A stretch of DNA of 64,000 nucleotides from Pseudomonadota bacterium (GTDB lineage Bacteria > Pseudomonadota > Gammaproteobacteria > Burkholderiales > Burkholderiaceae_B), in the NCBI GenBank assembly GCA_023440825.1, contig JAEXRL010000003.1, positions 45,562 to 109,561 of the forward strand. The letters run 5' to 3'. The translations under genes and the position numbers were made by a program. Within the stretch, counting starts at the first letter, position 1; every line of letters starts with the position of its first letter. The notes beneath the pieces are model-generated. The model did no database searches, was not told the DNA's origin, and saw nothing but the letters and a program-made list of their open reading frames with translations. Shown here one piece after another: positions 8,867-18,500 of the stretch.

Positions 8867-9232
8867 TTATTTCTTCAGAGACGCTGCTGCACGACGCGGA
8901 CCTTTACGGGTACGAGCGTTTGTGCGAGTGCGCTGACCGCGAACGGGCAGACCGCGGCGATGACGCATGCCACGATAAGAACCCATATCGGCCAGACGTT
9001 TGATCGAAAGCTGTACTTCACGACGCAAGTCACCTTCTACAGTGAATGCGCCAATTTGTTCACGTACGCGCTCCAACTCAGCGTCTGTCAGGTCTTTGAT
9101 TTTCTTGGAGTACTCTATGCCCGAAGCTTCGCAGATTTTGCGAGCACGAGTGCGACCAATACCGAAAATCGCGGTAAGACCGATTTCGGCGTGTTGATGC
9201 GGCGGGATATTAATGCCGGCAATACGAGCCAT
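8867..9232 (-). CDS. rpsM: Small ribosomal subunit protein uS13
   Basis: The 121-residue protein starts MARIAGINIPPHQHAEIGLT and has the signature RGMRHRRGLPVRGQRTRTNAR with a basic tail that contacts P-site tRNA. In many proteobacteria this gene opens the alpha operon; here it follows rpmJ by 34 bases. Confidence 0.97.
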   Translation of the reverse strand: MARIAGINIPPHQHAEIGLTAIFGIGRTRARKICEASGIEYSKKIKDLTDAELERVREQIGAFTVEGDLRREVQLSIKRLADMGSYRGMRHRRGLPVRGQRTRTNARTRKGPRRAAASLKK

Positions 9233-9266
9233 GGTTATTCCTTAATAAATCGGTTGCGTTTCGGCA

Positions 9267-9380
9267 TTAGCCTTGACGCTGCTTATGACGGGGATCAGTG
9301 CAAATGACACGTACCACGCCATGACGTTTAATGATTTTGCAGTTGCGGCAAATCCGCTTTACTGATGCCATTACCTTCAT
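9267..9380 (-). CDS. rpmJ: Large ribosomal subunit protein bL36
   Basis: This short 37-residue gene lies between infA and rpsM. The translation MKVMASVKRICRNCKIIKRH continues to a HKQRQG end. The zinc ligands Cys11, Cys14, Cys27 and His32 are all present, so this is the zinc-binding (C+) form of L36. Secondary zinc-free copies usually lack these cysteines. Confidence 0.95.
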   Translation of the reverse strand: MKVMASVKRICRNCKIIKRHGVVRVICTDPRHKQRQG

Positions 9381-9411
9381 GGTTGACTCCTAGTTTCCTG
9401 TAACCGGGCCG

Positions 9412-9630
9412 CTATTTCGAGCGGAACACAATTCGTGCACGGGACAAGTCATAGGGCGTGAGCTCCACAGTAACCTTGTCACCCGGCAGAATCCGGATGT
9501 AATGCATACGCATCTTGCCTGAAATGTAGCCCAATACTACGTGGCCATTTTCCAGCTTGACACGAAAAGTTGCGTTTGGCAGGTTCTCAAGAACCTGACC
9601 TTGCATTTGTATGACGTCGTCCTTTGCCAT
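9412..9630 (-). CDS. infA: Translation initiation factor IF-1
   Basis: The 72-residue OB-fold protein opens MAKDDVIQMQGQVLENLPN and ends VELTPYDLSRARIVFRSK. IF-1 blocks the A site during initiation. The gene sits between secY and rpmJ, the usual beta-proteobacterial order; in E. coli infA is elsewhere on the chromosome. Confidence 0.97.
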   Translation of the reverse strand: MAKDDVIQMQGQVLENLPNATFRVKLENGHVVLGYISGKMRMHYIRILPGDKVTVELTPYDLSRARIVFRSK

Positions 9631-9641
9631 ATCTATCTTAT

Positions 9642-10967
9642 TTACCGCATTGGCAGGCCCGAGCCCTTGAAGTTAGCCTTCTTGAGCAGCGAGTCATATT
9701 GTTGAGACATAACGTAAGCTTGCGCTTGCGCCATGAAGTCCATGGTTACTACAACAATAATCAGCAAGGAGGTACCACCAAAATAGAACGGTACATTCCA
9801 ACGCATTTGCAAGAACTCTGGAACCAAACAAACCAAGGTGATATATATGGCACCGGCTAAGGTTAGGCGCATCAAAATCTTATCGATGTAACGCGCTGTC
9901 TGCTCACCGGGACGTATCCCTGGAACGAAGGCTCCGCTCTTTTTTAAGTTGTCTGCGGTTTCACGGCTATTAAACACCAATGCCGTATAGAAAAAGCAGA
10001 ACAAAATAATCAGCGCGGAAAACAGAGTAATGTAAAGCGGCTGACGCGGCGACAGAGCAGCTTCGATTTCACGCAGCCAACCCAAACCGGGCGAGCTGGA
10101 GAACCAATTAGCAATTGTCGCTGGCAACAAAATAATGGATGAGGCGAAAATTGGAGGAATCACCCCGGCCATATTTAGCTTCAGAGGCAAATGCGAGCTT
10201 TGCCCACCATAAATACGGTTACCAACCTGACGTTTGGCATAGTTGACCGTGATACGACGCTGTCCACGCTCAACAAAAACGACGAAGTACGTTACGGCAG
10301 CAACCAAAAGCAGGATAAACAGTGCCGATAGAATCGACATGGAGTCCGTACGCACCAGATCCAGCACGCCACCTAAGGCATTAGGCAGACCTGCAACAAT
10401 CCCGGCGAAAATGAGTATGGATATACCATTACCCAAACCGCGTTCGGTAATCTGTTCACCTAACCACATAAGAAACATGGTACCGGTAACCAATGTGACT
10501 ACCGTCGTAATCCGGAACATAATACCCATGTCTATGACCAGACCGGGCTGGGACTCCAGTGCTACGGAGATACCCACTGCCTGAAACAAGGCCAAAAAGA
10601 CCGTGCCATAGCGTGTGTACTGCGTAATCTTACGACGACCCGACTCACCCTCTTTCTTGATTGCTTCCAACGTGGGCTCTACTGCCGTCATCAACTGCAT
10701 AATAATCGATGCAGAAATGTACGGCATAATCCCTAGTGCAAACACTGAAAAACGCTCCAGTGCACCCCCAGAGAACATGTTAAACAAACCCAAAATACCA
10801 CTTTGATTTTGTGAAAACAGTTCGGACAAGGCATCAGGATTGATGCCTGGCACAGGGATATGCGTACCCAAGCGGTAGACAATCAGGGCGAGCAGCAGAA
10901 ACACGAGACGGCGTTTTAAATCGCCATAACGCGGACCTGATTTACTCTGTGCCTGAGCTTTTGCCAC
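9642..10967 (-). CDS. secY: Protein translocase subunit SecY
   Basis: The 441-residue inner-membrane protein forms the channel of the Sec translocon. About ten hydrophobic segments can be seen. Family signatures include GTHIPVPGINPDAL in the first periplasmic region, the GIMPYISASIIMQL plug and TM2 region, and the ERGLGNGISILIFAGI segment. It is preceded by rplO by 13 bases and followed by infA by 11, so it is translated as part of the spc operon. Confidence 0.98.
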   Translation of the reverse strand: MAKAQAQSKSGPRYGDLKRRLVFLLLALIVYRLGTHIPVPGINPDALSELFSQNQSGILGLFNMFSGGALERFSVFALGIMPYISASIIMQLMTAVEPTLEAIKKEGESGRRKITQYTRYGTVFLALFQAVGISVALESQPGLVIDMGIMFRITTVVTLVTGTMFLMWLGEQITERGLGNGISILIFAGIVAGLPNALGGVLDLVRTDSMSILSALFILLLVAAVTYFVVFVERGQRRITVNYAKRQVGNRIYGGQSSHLPLKLNMAGVIPPIFASSIILLPATIANWFSSSPGLGWLREIEAALSPRQPLYITLFSALIILFCFFYTALVFNSRETADNLKKSGAFVPGIRPGEQTARYIDKILMRLTLAGAIYITLVCLVPEFLQMRWNVPFYFGGTSLLIIVVVTMDFMAQAQAYVMSQQYDSLLKKANFKGSGLPMR

Positions 10968-10980
10968 CGTAACCCCTTAT

Positions 10981-11421
10981 TTATTCCAGCGAACCGCCAG
11001 CTGCTTCGATCACTTCGCGTGCGCCAGCAGTAGCAGAAATACCTTTCAGAGCAACCTTGCGGGTAAGTTCACCAGATTTGATAACTTTCGCATAACGAAC
11101 CATCTGACCGACGATGCCTGCCTGCTTCAAAACTTGAACGTCGATTTCTTCGGCGTCAATTTTTTGAATTTCAGACAAACGAACTTCTGCATACAGATGA
11201 CCGTTCAAGGAAGTGAATCCACGCTTAGGTAAGCGGCGCTGCAAAGGCATTTGACCGCCTTCAAAGCCTACCTTGTGGAAGCCTCCGGAGCGGGACTTCT
11301 GACCTTTGTGTCCACGACCAGCGGTTTTGCCATGTCCTGAACCTGGGCCACGACCAACACGACGAGCAGCATGTTTAGCGCCCGATGCTGGTTTGAGACT
11401 ATTCAATTGTAATTCTGACAT
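10981..11421 (-). CDS. rplO: Large ribosomal subunit protein uL15
   Basis: The 146-residue protein has the Gly/Arg/Lys-rich N-terminal tail typical of L15 (RRVGRGPGSGHGKTAGRGHK) followed by a compact globular domain that ends in GAREVIEAAGGSLE. It is a late-assembly 50S protein, encoded between rpmD and secY. Confidence 0.97.
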   Translation of the reverse strand: MSELQLNSLKPASGAKHAARRVGRGPGSGHGKTAGRGHKGQKSRSGGFHKVGFEGGQMPLQRRLPKRGFTSLNGHLYAEVRLSEIQKIDAEEIDVQVLKQAGIVGQMVRYAKVIKSGELTRKVALKGISATAGAREVIEAAGGSLE

Positions 11422-11432
11422 CCCGATTCCTT

Positions 11433-11618
11433 TCAGGCTTCCGAAACCGTGACCAGATAATCCACTTTACGGATCATCCCACGAATCTCAGGAGTATCAA
11501 GCAATACACGGCTGCTGTTAACACGACGCAGACCTAAACCACGAACGGTGTCGCGGTGATCTTGCTTAGTGCCAATAACAGAACGCACGAGAGTAACTTT
11601 AATTTGTTTCTGTGCCAT
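11433..11618 (-). CDS. rpmD: Large ribosomal subunit protein uL30
   Basis: The 61-residue protein has the typical L30 core: KVTLVRSVIGTKQDHRDTVR, then LGLRRVNSSRVL, and the closing IRKVDYLVTV. Its start is 3 bases past the rpsE stop, so it is probably translationally coupled to rpsE. Confidence 0.95.
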   Translation of the reverse strand: MAQKQIKVTLVRSVIGTKQDHRDTVRGLGLRRVNSSRVLLDTPEIRGMIRKVDYLVTVSEA

Positions 11619-11621
11619 GAC

Positions 11622-12143
11622 TTACCCCAGAATTTCTTCTACTGACTTGCCGCGCTTAGCAGCAATTTCAGATGGTGTGGAGCAGGCACGCAAACCGTTG
11701 ATCGTCGCGCGAACCATGTTGTAAGGGTTACTAGAACCCAGACTCTTGGCGACAACGTTACGCACACCCATTACTTCGAAAATCGCACGCATTGGGCCAC
11801 CAGCGATAACGCCGGTACCTTCAGCTGCTGGCGAAATCAAAACGGTGGATGCACCGTGCTTGCCAACTACAGAGTGATACAGGGTGCCGTTGTTCAGAGC
11901 AACTTTAATCAGACCACGACGGGCCTGTTCCATTGCTTTCTGTACAGCCACGGGTACTTCGCGGGCTTTGCCCTTACCCATACCGATACGACCATCGCCA
12001 TCACCTACTACTGCCAGTGATGCGAAGCTCATGGTACGGCCACCTTTGACCACTTTACTTACGCGGTTAACCGCGATCATTTTTTCCTTCAGGCCATCGT
12101 CGCGATCTTGCTCGGGAGCCTGTCTGCCTTGTGCTTTAGCCAT
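11622..12143 (-). CDS. rpsE: Small ribosomal subunit protein uS5
   Basis: The 173-residue protein has the S5 double-stranded RNA-binding motif (EKMIAVNRVSKVVKGGRTMS) and the GDGDGRIGMGKGKAREVP loop involved in accuracy. Its position between rplR and rpmD is canonical. Confidence 0.97.
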   Translation of the reverse strand: MAKAQGRQAPEQDRDDGLKEKMIAVNRVSKVVKGGRTMSFASLAVVGDGDGRIGMGKGKAREVPVAVQKAMEQARRGLIKVALNNGTLYHSVVGKHGASTVLISPAAEGTGVIAGGPMRAIFEVMGVRNVVAKSLGSSNPYNMVRATINGLRACSTPSEIAAKRGKSVEEILG

Positions 12144-12158
12144 TTGATAATTCCTTTA

Positions 12159-12512
12159 TTAGAATTTCAAGCCGGCTTCACGCGCGGCATCAGCCAACGC
12201 TTTCACGCGGCCATGGTAACGAAAGCCTGAGCGATCAAAAGCAACCTGTTCGATACCTGCTGCTTTCGCTTTCTCGGCTACACGCTTGCCAATAAAGGCG
12301 GCTGCTTCGACATTGCTGCCAGCGGCCAGTTCTTTGCGTACTTCGGGCTCGAGCGTAGAAGCGCTAACGAGCACACGGTCTCCCTCAGGGGAGATGATGT
12401 TCGCGTAGATATGCGTATTCGAGCGGTGTACCGCAAGGCGGTGTACGCGCAACTCGCTGATTTTACGGCGGGTTGCCACTGCACGACGCATACGGGATTG
12501 TTTTTTGTCCAT
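12159..12512 (-). CDS. rplR: Large ribosomal subunit protein uL18
   Basis: The 117-residue 5S rRNA-binding protein shows RLAVHRSNTHIYANII in the centre and the C-terminal FDRSGFRYHGRVKALADAAR signature. It follows rplF by 21 bases. Confidence 0.97.
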   Translation of the reverse strand: MDKKQSRMRRAVATRRKISELRVHRLAVHRSNTHIYANIISPEGDRVLVSASTLEPEVRKELAAGSNVEAAAFIGKRVAEKAKAAGIEQVAFDRSGFRYHGRVKALADAAREAGLKF

Positions 12513-12533
12513 GATTCGTCCTTGCCTGCAGGC

Positions 12534-13067
12534 TTATTTCTTCTTGGTTTCCTTGAGGATGACGCGCTCGTCGACATAACGTACACCTTTGCCTTTGTAA
12601 GGCTCAGGTGGACGGTAGCCACGCACTTCGGCGGCAACCTGACCAACTACCTGCTTGTTAGAACCCTTAATCACGATCTCAGTCGGAGTAGGGCACTCGG
12701 CTTTAACGCCTTCAGGTAGCTCGTGCACGATATCGTGCGAAAAACCAAGCTGCAGCTTCAAGGCGTTACCCTGAACCTGAGCACGGAAACCCACGCCAAT
12801 CAGGCTCAATTTACGCTCAAAACCAGCGCTAACACCAACAACCATGTTGTTGACGAGTTGACGCACGGTACCGGACATTGCATTTGCATGACGGCTATCG
12901 TTAGCCGCTACAAAAGACAGTTGACCGTCTTGAAGCTCGATGTTGACATCGCCGGTCAGGGGCTGAACCAGGGTACCCAGAGGGCCTTTGACAGTAATCT
13001 GATCGGCAGCAATTGTTGTTTCTACGCCTTTAGGCAGAGAAACGGGATATTTAGCAACGCGTGACAT
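12534..13067 (-). CDS. rplF: Large ribosomal subunit protein uL6
   Basis: This 177-residue 50S protein has two related RNA-binding domains and ends with the signature PEPYKGKGVRYVDE followed by a Lys-rich tail. I chose the ATG at 13067 (MSRVAKYPV) because AGGAGA lies just upstream and this matches the usual length. An upstream in-frame ATG at 13109 would add 14 atypical residues and overlap rpsH. Confidence 0.96.
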   Translation of the reverse strand: MSRVAKYPVSLPKGVETTIAADQITVKGPLGTLVQPLTGDVNIELQDGQLSFVAANDSRHANAMSGTVRQLVNNMVVGVSAGFERKLSLIGVGFRAQVQGNALKLQLGFSHDIVHELPEGVKAECPTPTEIVIKGSNKQVVGQVAAEVRGYRPPEPYKGKGVRYVDERVILKETKKK

Positions 13068-13080
13068 ATGAATATTCTCC

Positions 13081-13476
13081 TTATGCCACGTAGCACAGCA
13101 CTTCGCCACCTACACCAGCGGCGCGTGCTTTGCGATCGGTCATCACACCACGAGAGGTGGATACGATAGCAACACCCAAGCCGTTCATGACTTGTGGAAT
13201 GCTGGCGCTGCCTTTGTAAATGCGCAGTCCTGGGCGTGACACACGGTCAATACGCTCAATAACTGGCTGGCCGGCATAGTATTTCAGGGTGATTTCCAGC
13301 ACAGGCTTGGCTGCTTCGCCAATGATCTGGAAGTCTTCAATATAGCCTTCGTCTTTCAGCACAGCAGCAATAGCTGCTTTCAGCCTCGAGGAGGGCATGC
13401 TAACCGATGTTTTGTTGACCATTTGCGCGTTACGCACGCGAGTCAACATATCGGCGATTGGATCGCTCATGCTCAT
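13081..13476 (-). CDS. rpsH: Small ribosomal subunit protein uS8
   Basis: The 131-residue protein starts MSMSDPIADMLTRVRNAQ and ends with GVMTDRKARAAGVGGEVLC, the S8 signature. The first ATG (13476) is preceded by AGGAGA at proper spacing; a second ATG two codons later is a weaker choice. In E. coli S8 represses the spc operon by binding near rplE; whether that happens here cannot be seen directly. Confidence 0.97.
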   Translation of the reverse strand: MSMSDPIADMLTRVRNAQMVNKTSVSMPSSRLKAAIAAVLKDEGYIEDFQIIGEAAKPVLEITLKYYAGQPVIERIDRVSRPGLRIYKGSASIPQVMNGLGVAIVSTSRGVMTDRKARAAGVGGEVLCYVA

Positions 13477-13487
13477 AATGTATTCTC

Positions 13488-13793
13488 CTACCAGCTGGCC
13501 TTAGTCATACCGGGAATCTCGCCGCGCATTGCCATTTCGCGCACTTTATGGCGAGTCAAACCGAACTTCTTGTAGACACCACGTGAGCGTCCGGTTACAG
13601 CACAACGGTTACGCTGACGAGTTGGGTTAGCATTGCGAGGCAATTGCTGCAATTGCAGACGAGCCTGGTAACGCTCCTCATCGGACTTAGACTGGTCGTC
13701 AATAATAGCTTTCAACGCAGCACGCTTAGGGGCATATTTTTCTGCCAGCTTTGCGCGCTTAATGTCGCGGTTGATTAAAGATAATTTAGCCAC
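13488..13793 (-). CDS. rpsN: Small ribosomal subunit protein uS14, zinc-free form
   Basis: The 101-residue protein is the long form of S14 without the paired CxxC zinc ligands; only one Cys is present (NRCAVTGRSRGVYKKFGLTR). It thus contrasts with the zinc-binding L36 of the same locus. It lies between rplE and rpsH with 11-base gaps. Confidence 0.97.
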   Translation of the reverse strand: MAKLSLINRDIKRAKLAEKYAPKRAALKAIIDDQSKSDEERYQARLQLQQLPRNANPTRQRNRCAVTGRSRGVYKKFGLTRHKVREMAMRGEIPGMTKASW

Positions 13794-13804
13794 TTTGTCG
13801 CCCC

Positions 13805-14344
13805 TTAGTTACGGAACGGGAAGCTGAACGCGCCTAACAGCGCCTTGGCCTCTTCGTCGGTCTTGGCAGATGTTGTGATACTGATATTCAGACCACGCAC
13901 TGCGTCGATTTTGTCGTATTCGATCTCGGGGAAAATGATCTGCTCTTTAACCCCCATGTTGTAGTTGCCCTGACCGTCAAACGCACGAGCCGAAACACCA
14001 CGGAAGTCACGAACACGTGGCAGAGCCACAGCGATCAGACGATCCAGGAATTCGTACATACGCTGACCACGCAGGGTTACCATGCAACCGATCGGGTACT
14101 GTTCGCGGATTTTAAAACCTGCGATAGCTTTACGAGTCTTAGTAACAACGGGTCTCTGACCGGCGATTTTCGTCATGTCAGCCACAGCGTTGTCGATAAC
14201 TTTTTTGTCAGCAACCGCTTCCGAAACACCCATGTTCAGGGTAATTTTGGTAATACGCGGTACTTCCATTACGCTTTTGTAGTTGAACTGCTTTTGCAAA
14301 TCAGCCACTACTTTTTCGCGATAAAAATCTTGTAAACGTGCCAT
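13805..14344 (-). CDS. rplE: Large ribosomal subunit protein uL5
   Basis: The 179-residue 5S rRNA-binding protein starts MARLQDFYREKVVADLQKQF. It contains the P-site tRNA-contacting loop region and the KTRKAIAGFKIREQYPIGC segment, and ends in FSFPFRN. It is downstream of rplX by 11 bases. Confidence 0.97.
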   Translation of the reverse strand: MARLQDFYREKVVADLQKQFNYKSVMEVPRITKITLNMGVSEAVADKKVIDNAVADMTKIAGQRPVVTKTRKAIAGFKIREQYPIGCMVTLRGQRMYEFLDRLIAVALPRVRDFRGVSARAFDGQGNYNMGVKEQIIFPEIEYDKIDAVRGLNISITTSAKTDEEAKALLGAFSFPFRN

Positions 14345-14355
14345 TGTTATGCCCC

Positions 14356-14676
14356 TTACGCTTTAGCGCCAACAACTTTGCCGCCAGGCAAGAACACACG
14401 TGTCTTCTGGCCATCAATGACCTGAATACCTACGCGGCTGCCTTTACCGGTTTCTGGGTTAAACAAAGCAACGTTAGAAATGTGGATAGGCATGGTCTTG
14501 TCGACAATACCACCTTGCGTGCCAGCCATGGGATTGGCTTTCACGTGTTTTTTCACCACATTAATGCCTTCTACGATCACGTGATCGGCATCAACACGTT
14601 GCAACACTGTGCCACGGCGCTTTTTATCGCGACCTGTCAGCACAATAACTTCGTCGCCTTTACGAATTTTTTGCAT
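14356..14676 (-). CDS. rplX: Large ribosomal subunit protein uL24
   Basis: The 106-residue assembly-initiator protein begins with a KOW motif: KIRKGDEVIVLTGRDKKRRG. It continues with the typical VEGINVVKKHVKAN loop and the HISNVALFNP strand. It follows rplN by 10 bases. Confidence 0.97.
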   Translation of the reverse strand: MQKIRKGDEVIVLTGRDKKRRGTVLQRVDADHVIVEGINVVKKHVKANPMAGTQGGIVDKTMPIHISNVALFNPETGKGSRVGIQVIDGQKTRVFLPGGKVVGAKA

Positions 14677-14686
14677 CTTTCGCTCC

Positions 14687-15055
14687 TTACAGCACTTCGG
14701 GAGCCAAAGACACGATCTTCATGAACTTCTCGGTACGCAGTTCACGCGTAACGGGTCCGAAGATGCGGGTGCCGATGGGTTCCAGCTTGGCATTGAGCAA
14801 TACGGCGGCATTGCCACCAAAACGAATCAGCGAACCGTCCTTACGGCGTACACCCTTGGCAGTACGTACCACCACGGCGTTGTAAATTTCGCCTTTCTTG
14901 ACGCGCCCGCGCGGGGCCGCTTCTTTTACAGTGACTTTAATAATGTCACCAATAGCGGCATAACGGCGCTTCGAGCCGCCCAACACTTTAATGCACATTA
15001 CTTCACGCGCACCTGTGTTGTCGGCCACACTTAGCGTGGTCTGCATTTGAATCAT
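14687..15055 (-). CDS. rplN: Large ribosomal subunit protein uL14 (first gene of the spc operon)
   Basis: The 122-residue protein starts MIQMQTTLSVADNTGAREVM and carries the L14 signature GEIYNAVVVRTAKG. The ATG at 15055 is preceded by AGGAAC. It is the first gene of the spc operon. In many bacteria rpsQ lies directly upstream, but here the upstream gene on this strand is bcsC, separated by 476 bases, and rpsQ is about 44.7 kb away. The operon must therefore have its own promoter in the gap. Confidence 0.97.
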   Translation of the reverse strand: MIQMQTTLSVADNTGAREVMCIKVLGGSKRRYAAIGDIIKVTVKEAAPRGRVKKGEIYNAVVVRTAKGVRRKDGSLIRFGGNAAVLLNAKLEPIGTRIFGPVTRELRTEKFMKIVSLAPEVL

Positions 15056-15128
15056 GATTGTTCCTGTTCCAACTTAATTGCAAAGTCCTGCCACAATGGC
15101 GAGGCTACACAACCAGTTTTGGTCCCGT

Positions 15129-15177
15129 CAGATTCGGATCCAGCCAGTTCGATACCGATAACCCGATCTCGAATCTG
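15129..15177 (-). promoter_or_regulatory. Inverted repeat in the putative rplN leader
   Basis: CAGATTCG (15129-15136) and CGAATCTG (15170-15177) form a perfect 8-bp stem that can extend inward by a GATC/GATC pair with one bulged base. It lies 74 to 122 bases upstream of the rplN start, within the likely 5' leader. It could be a leader structure for ribosomal-protein feedback, but no known leader family was recognised. Confidence 0.35.
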
Positions 15178-15318
15178 GTCCGGCAAGCCGAACCCTAGGT
15201 TGAAATCTTGCGAGAGACAAAACGTTTTTACTATTTACTTTTAATGCGACTCTGTTTTCATTGCTAGCCATGTAAACATGCCTGGCAACTAGACTATTCG
15301 CCTAAAAATATAGGTAAG

Positions 15319-15346
15319 ACTGTAATCATAGAGCACAAACGGTCAA
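15319..15346 (-). promoter_or_regulatory. Candidate sigma-70 promoter for the spc operon
   Basis: On the minus strand TTGACC (15346-15341) and TACAGT (15324-15319) are separated by 16 bases, matching five and four of six consensus positions. The predicted start site near 15312 would give a leader of about 257 bases before rplN. Since bcsC is the nearest upstream gene, a promoter somewhere in this gap is required; this is only the best match I see. Confidence 0.35.
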
Positions 15347-15456
15347 AAAACAAGCCTTGCCGTGCTATTACTACTTTATGCACAACAGATACAGTGCCTA
15401 GTGCTATTTTTGCAACGCATTTTAGTATTTCCACCACAATTTAGCGCTAGGCATAT

Positions 15457-15509
15457 GAAAACACAGTGATATCAGACAGAGAATCTGCTGACTGTAGCAC
15501 TGTGTTTTC
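15457..15509 (-). terminator. Hairpin downstream of the bcs operon
   Basis: GAAAACACAGTG (15457-15468) and CACTGTGTTTTC (15498-15509) are perfect 12-bp arms around a 29-base loop, starting 22 bases past the bcsC stop. Reading on the minus strand the second arm ends in TTTTC, giving a short U-run, so it fits a terminator, although the loop is long. Confidence 0.6.
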
Positions 15510-15531
15510 TTCACTGTCTCTACCCAAATCC

Positions 15532-18500
15532 CTAATACGCTGCGTTATAGGTATCTCGGTAAGGTGAATCATAAGGTGTTAATGGCAATGTCGTATTACC
15601 TCGTTGCTGCTGATCAAAGTAATACTTCATATAAATACCGCCTGTCCACTGCCGGAAATCACCGGATTTATCCATGCCCACATGGCCTCCTAGGAGCATG
15701 CCAGGGGCAACGTCATATTCAGCAGCAAGGTTTAGATTGTAAGCCAGTCCGGTTTTGCTTTGGCCACCATAGGCGCCCGCATTCGGTATCCAGCCTATCA
15801 TTCCCATAGCGCTATCTCCAAAAATGGTGCGATACAACTGCTGAGCTTCAGCATCCGAGTAGCCAGGAAAAGCGTCTGCCGCTTTTTCTTTGAAATGTTC
15901 TATAGCTAGCGCGCCGGAAAACTTAACCGTCAGATTCCCTTCTTTCTTGGACCAATTAAACGGCACCCCAAACGAGAACGAGTTCTGCGGACTAAAATAC
16001 CCACCGTGCCCGGGCGTGAAATGACGTAGGTTTTTCGAATAACTGGTGTAGTTCAGGTTCAGACCCGCAGTTAATAAATGATCCTCTTCGTTGATCAGGT
16101 GCGAGTACACGCCCACGTTAGTCTCAATGCGACGATTGGACTCCACATTCTTACCAGCTAGCGAATGCCAGGACGCCGAGCCATATAAGCCAGCATCCCC
16201 CAAATCCTTACTGATATCCACCCTGGCGCCCGAGGCCATGACGCCACCCGTAATCTGGCCGGTAAAAGGGCTTTCTATCCCTGCAAAGGAAAGCACGCTG
16301 TCTGTCACAGGACGCGATGACACATTGATGCCTGCCTTCACTGAACCATCTGCACTGATGGCTCCACTGTAGGCGACCCCACCTGTAAATGACTGTGTTT
16401 TAAAGCCTAAGGGCGTCACGCCCAGATCAATCTTAAGCCCCTGCAGCTCATAGCCAATGGCCAAGCCCACACCCGTCTGATCTGAAGGCATGCGTTCATT
16501 GATTCGTCGATCGCCGGCCACACTACCAAACACATAATCTGGCCCAACGATATCGCGTATACCTTCAACGTTTTCCTCTACCCAGCGTCCCGTACTGAAT
16601 TTGCCCGCATCGACATAAGTCGGCGTAATACGAGCAAAAGCCTTACCATCTCCAAATGGCATGCTCGCCTCAATAGGGGCCTGCATTTCATCTAAGCGGC
16701 TCGTGCCGCTACTGCCCGTACGTGAACGATACACCGCCCCAGCCTTAAGCTCGGGCGAGCGGTCCTCTTGTACCAAGGCCAGCTCTTGCTCTAGTGGCGA
16801 CAAGGCACGAGACGCTGCAGTCGGTGTTGAAAATGGTGTACGCCCATAAGGGTTGCCGGCATAGCTATCGTCCTGATGAGCCCGCCCAAGCGATGGCTGA
16901 GTTACGTTGCTGGCTCGAGCAGGCGCATTCCTGCCCATAGGCGCGGCCGCTGCTCTAGACAAATGACTAGGCTGAACAGCCGCATCATTACCCCAGCCCG
17001 CTGACGGAGCATAATTGGCATGATTCCCTGCAGGCTGCGCCGCAAAAGTTTGTACTGCTGTACTGGTATCACGTTGCCCTGGCAAGCCCACGAACGGGTT
17101 CCCGCCCGCACTCGAGCTGGTATTTGCTGGCGCTGCGTGGCCAATCAAACCATTCGCCGAATAGCCACGTATATCTGATTCTTGTAACGCTACCGCGTGT
17201 TGCAACAACTTCTGGGCCTTGGACACTTTGCCCTGTACTCTATATATACCTGCCGCCGTGGTGAGCGTATTAATATTATCGGGGGCTAAAGATAAAGCAC
17301 TTTGTACCGCCTGATCTGCATAGCGGTAATCGCGCATCTGGTTGGCTACTAATGCTGCCCCCAGATACAAATCGGCATCGTCCGTGTTGTCATGGAGCAG
17401 GCCCTGATAGATGTCCAGCGCCTGACGCGGCTGATTTGCTGCCGCATACATGCGCGCCAGTGCCGCCAAAGCCTGTGGGTCATTGGGCGCGGTATTTAAT
17501 ACGGGCGCTAAGGTGTCATAAGCGGCGACAAGGTCACCCTGCTCTCGCAACGACTCAGCCTGCTTAATGGCTTGTACATTATTTAAGTCCCTAAGGGTTT
17601 TAGCCTGCTGTGGACTCAGTTGCCTAGACTCAAGACTGCGCAACACGCTTACCGCCTCAACGTCTTGGTTTGTACGAAACAATAGCCCAGCATACTGGAG
17701 CAAGACATCCGGGTTGGGAGTGCTCGAGCGCCCCAACTCGCGGCGCATCATAGCCATGGCACGGGTCGTATCACCAGCCTGCGCATAAGCCGTGGCCACC
17801 TCTGCAGCCAATGCGGGTTCCCGGGCTACCTGTGCAGCCAACTCATCCAGCATCGCTACTGCTTCAGTATGCCTGCCCTGCTGACCCAGGGCTTTCGCAT
17901 AATTAATTTTGACGTGTGTGGTCGCATCTTGCTGTAAAGCGCGCATATCAGCCGTCATGAGACTGGGAGGGATTTTACCTAGACTCAATAAGGCATCTTG
18001 CCAGCGGTTTTGCTGTACCGAAAAAATGGCGGACGTATACAAGGCATCGGCATTATAGGGGTCTGTCACTAATAAGCCATCTATCAGCCCCTGAGCCTCT
18101 TTACGGTATCCTGACTGATTATAAAGTTCCGCCAATTCAAGGCGTACCCAGGCACTATTAGGGTCAGTGGCTAAAGCTTGCTCCAGCGTAGATCGCGCCG
18201 ATGCTAAGTCACCGCTTTTACGCTGCGCCTGTGCCAGGCCAGCCGCATACATGCCCTGTAAGCGCGATTTCCCGCCTGCCGCACTCAGCTGCTTGGCCGA
18301 TAGCGAATCCACAAAGCTGCGTGCTGTTTCTACCTTGCCACCCTGAGAGTAAGCCTGCACCAGACCCACCAAAGCTTCTGAGTTCTCGGGCTGCTGCTGT
18401 AAGGCTGCGCGATACAAGCCCTCAGCCTTACCGTACTCCTGTCTGGCCATGGCGACCCGAGCCAGGCCCAAACCTGCACCCGTTTCTTTGGCTTGCAAAG

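Larger units (their letters stand above)
15056..15531. other. 476-base non-coding gap between bcsC and rplN
   Basis: This is the only gap longer than 300 bases and no plausible gene is seen in it. From the rplN side it holds an inverted repeat CAGATTCG/CGAATCTG (15129-15136, 15170-15177), then an AT-rich stretch with a candidate minus-strand promoter. A near-palindromic pair TGCCTAGTGCT/AGCGCTAGGCA (15395-15405, 15443-15453, one mismatch) and a 12-bp perfect hairpin follow close to the bcsC stop. It probably contains the end of the bcs transcript and the promoter and leader of the spc operon. Confidence 0.7.

Noticed and set aside
15056..15250. Possible tRNA or small RNA in the rplN leader, suggested by dense inverted repeats
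   Set aside because: No cloverleaf, T-loop or CCA-type end could be formed and no known RNA family was recognised; kept only as a leader structure.
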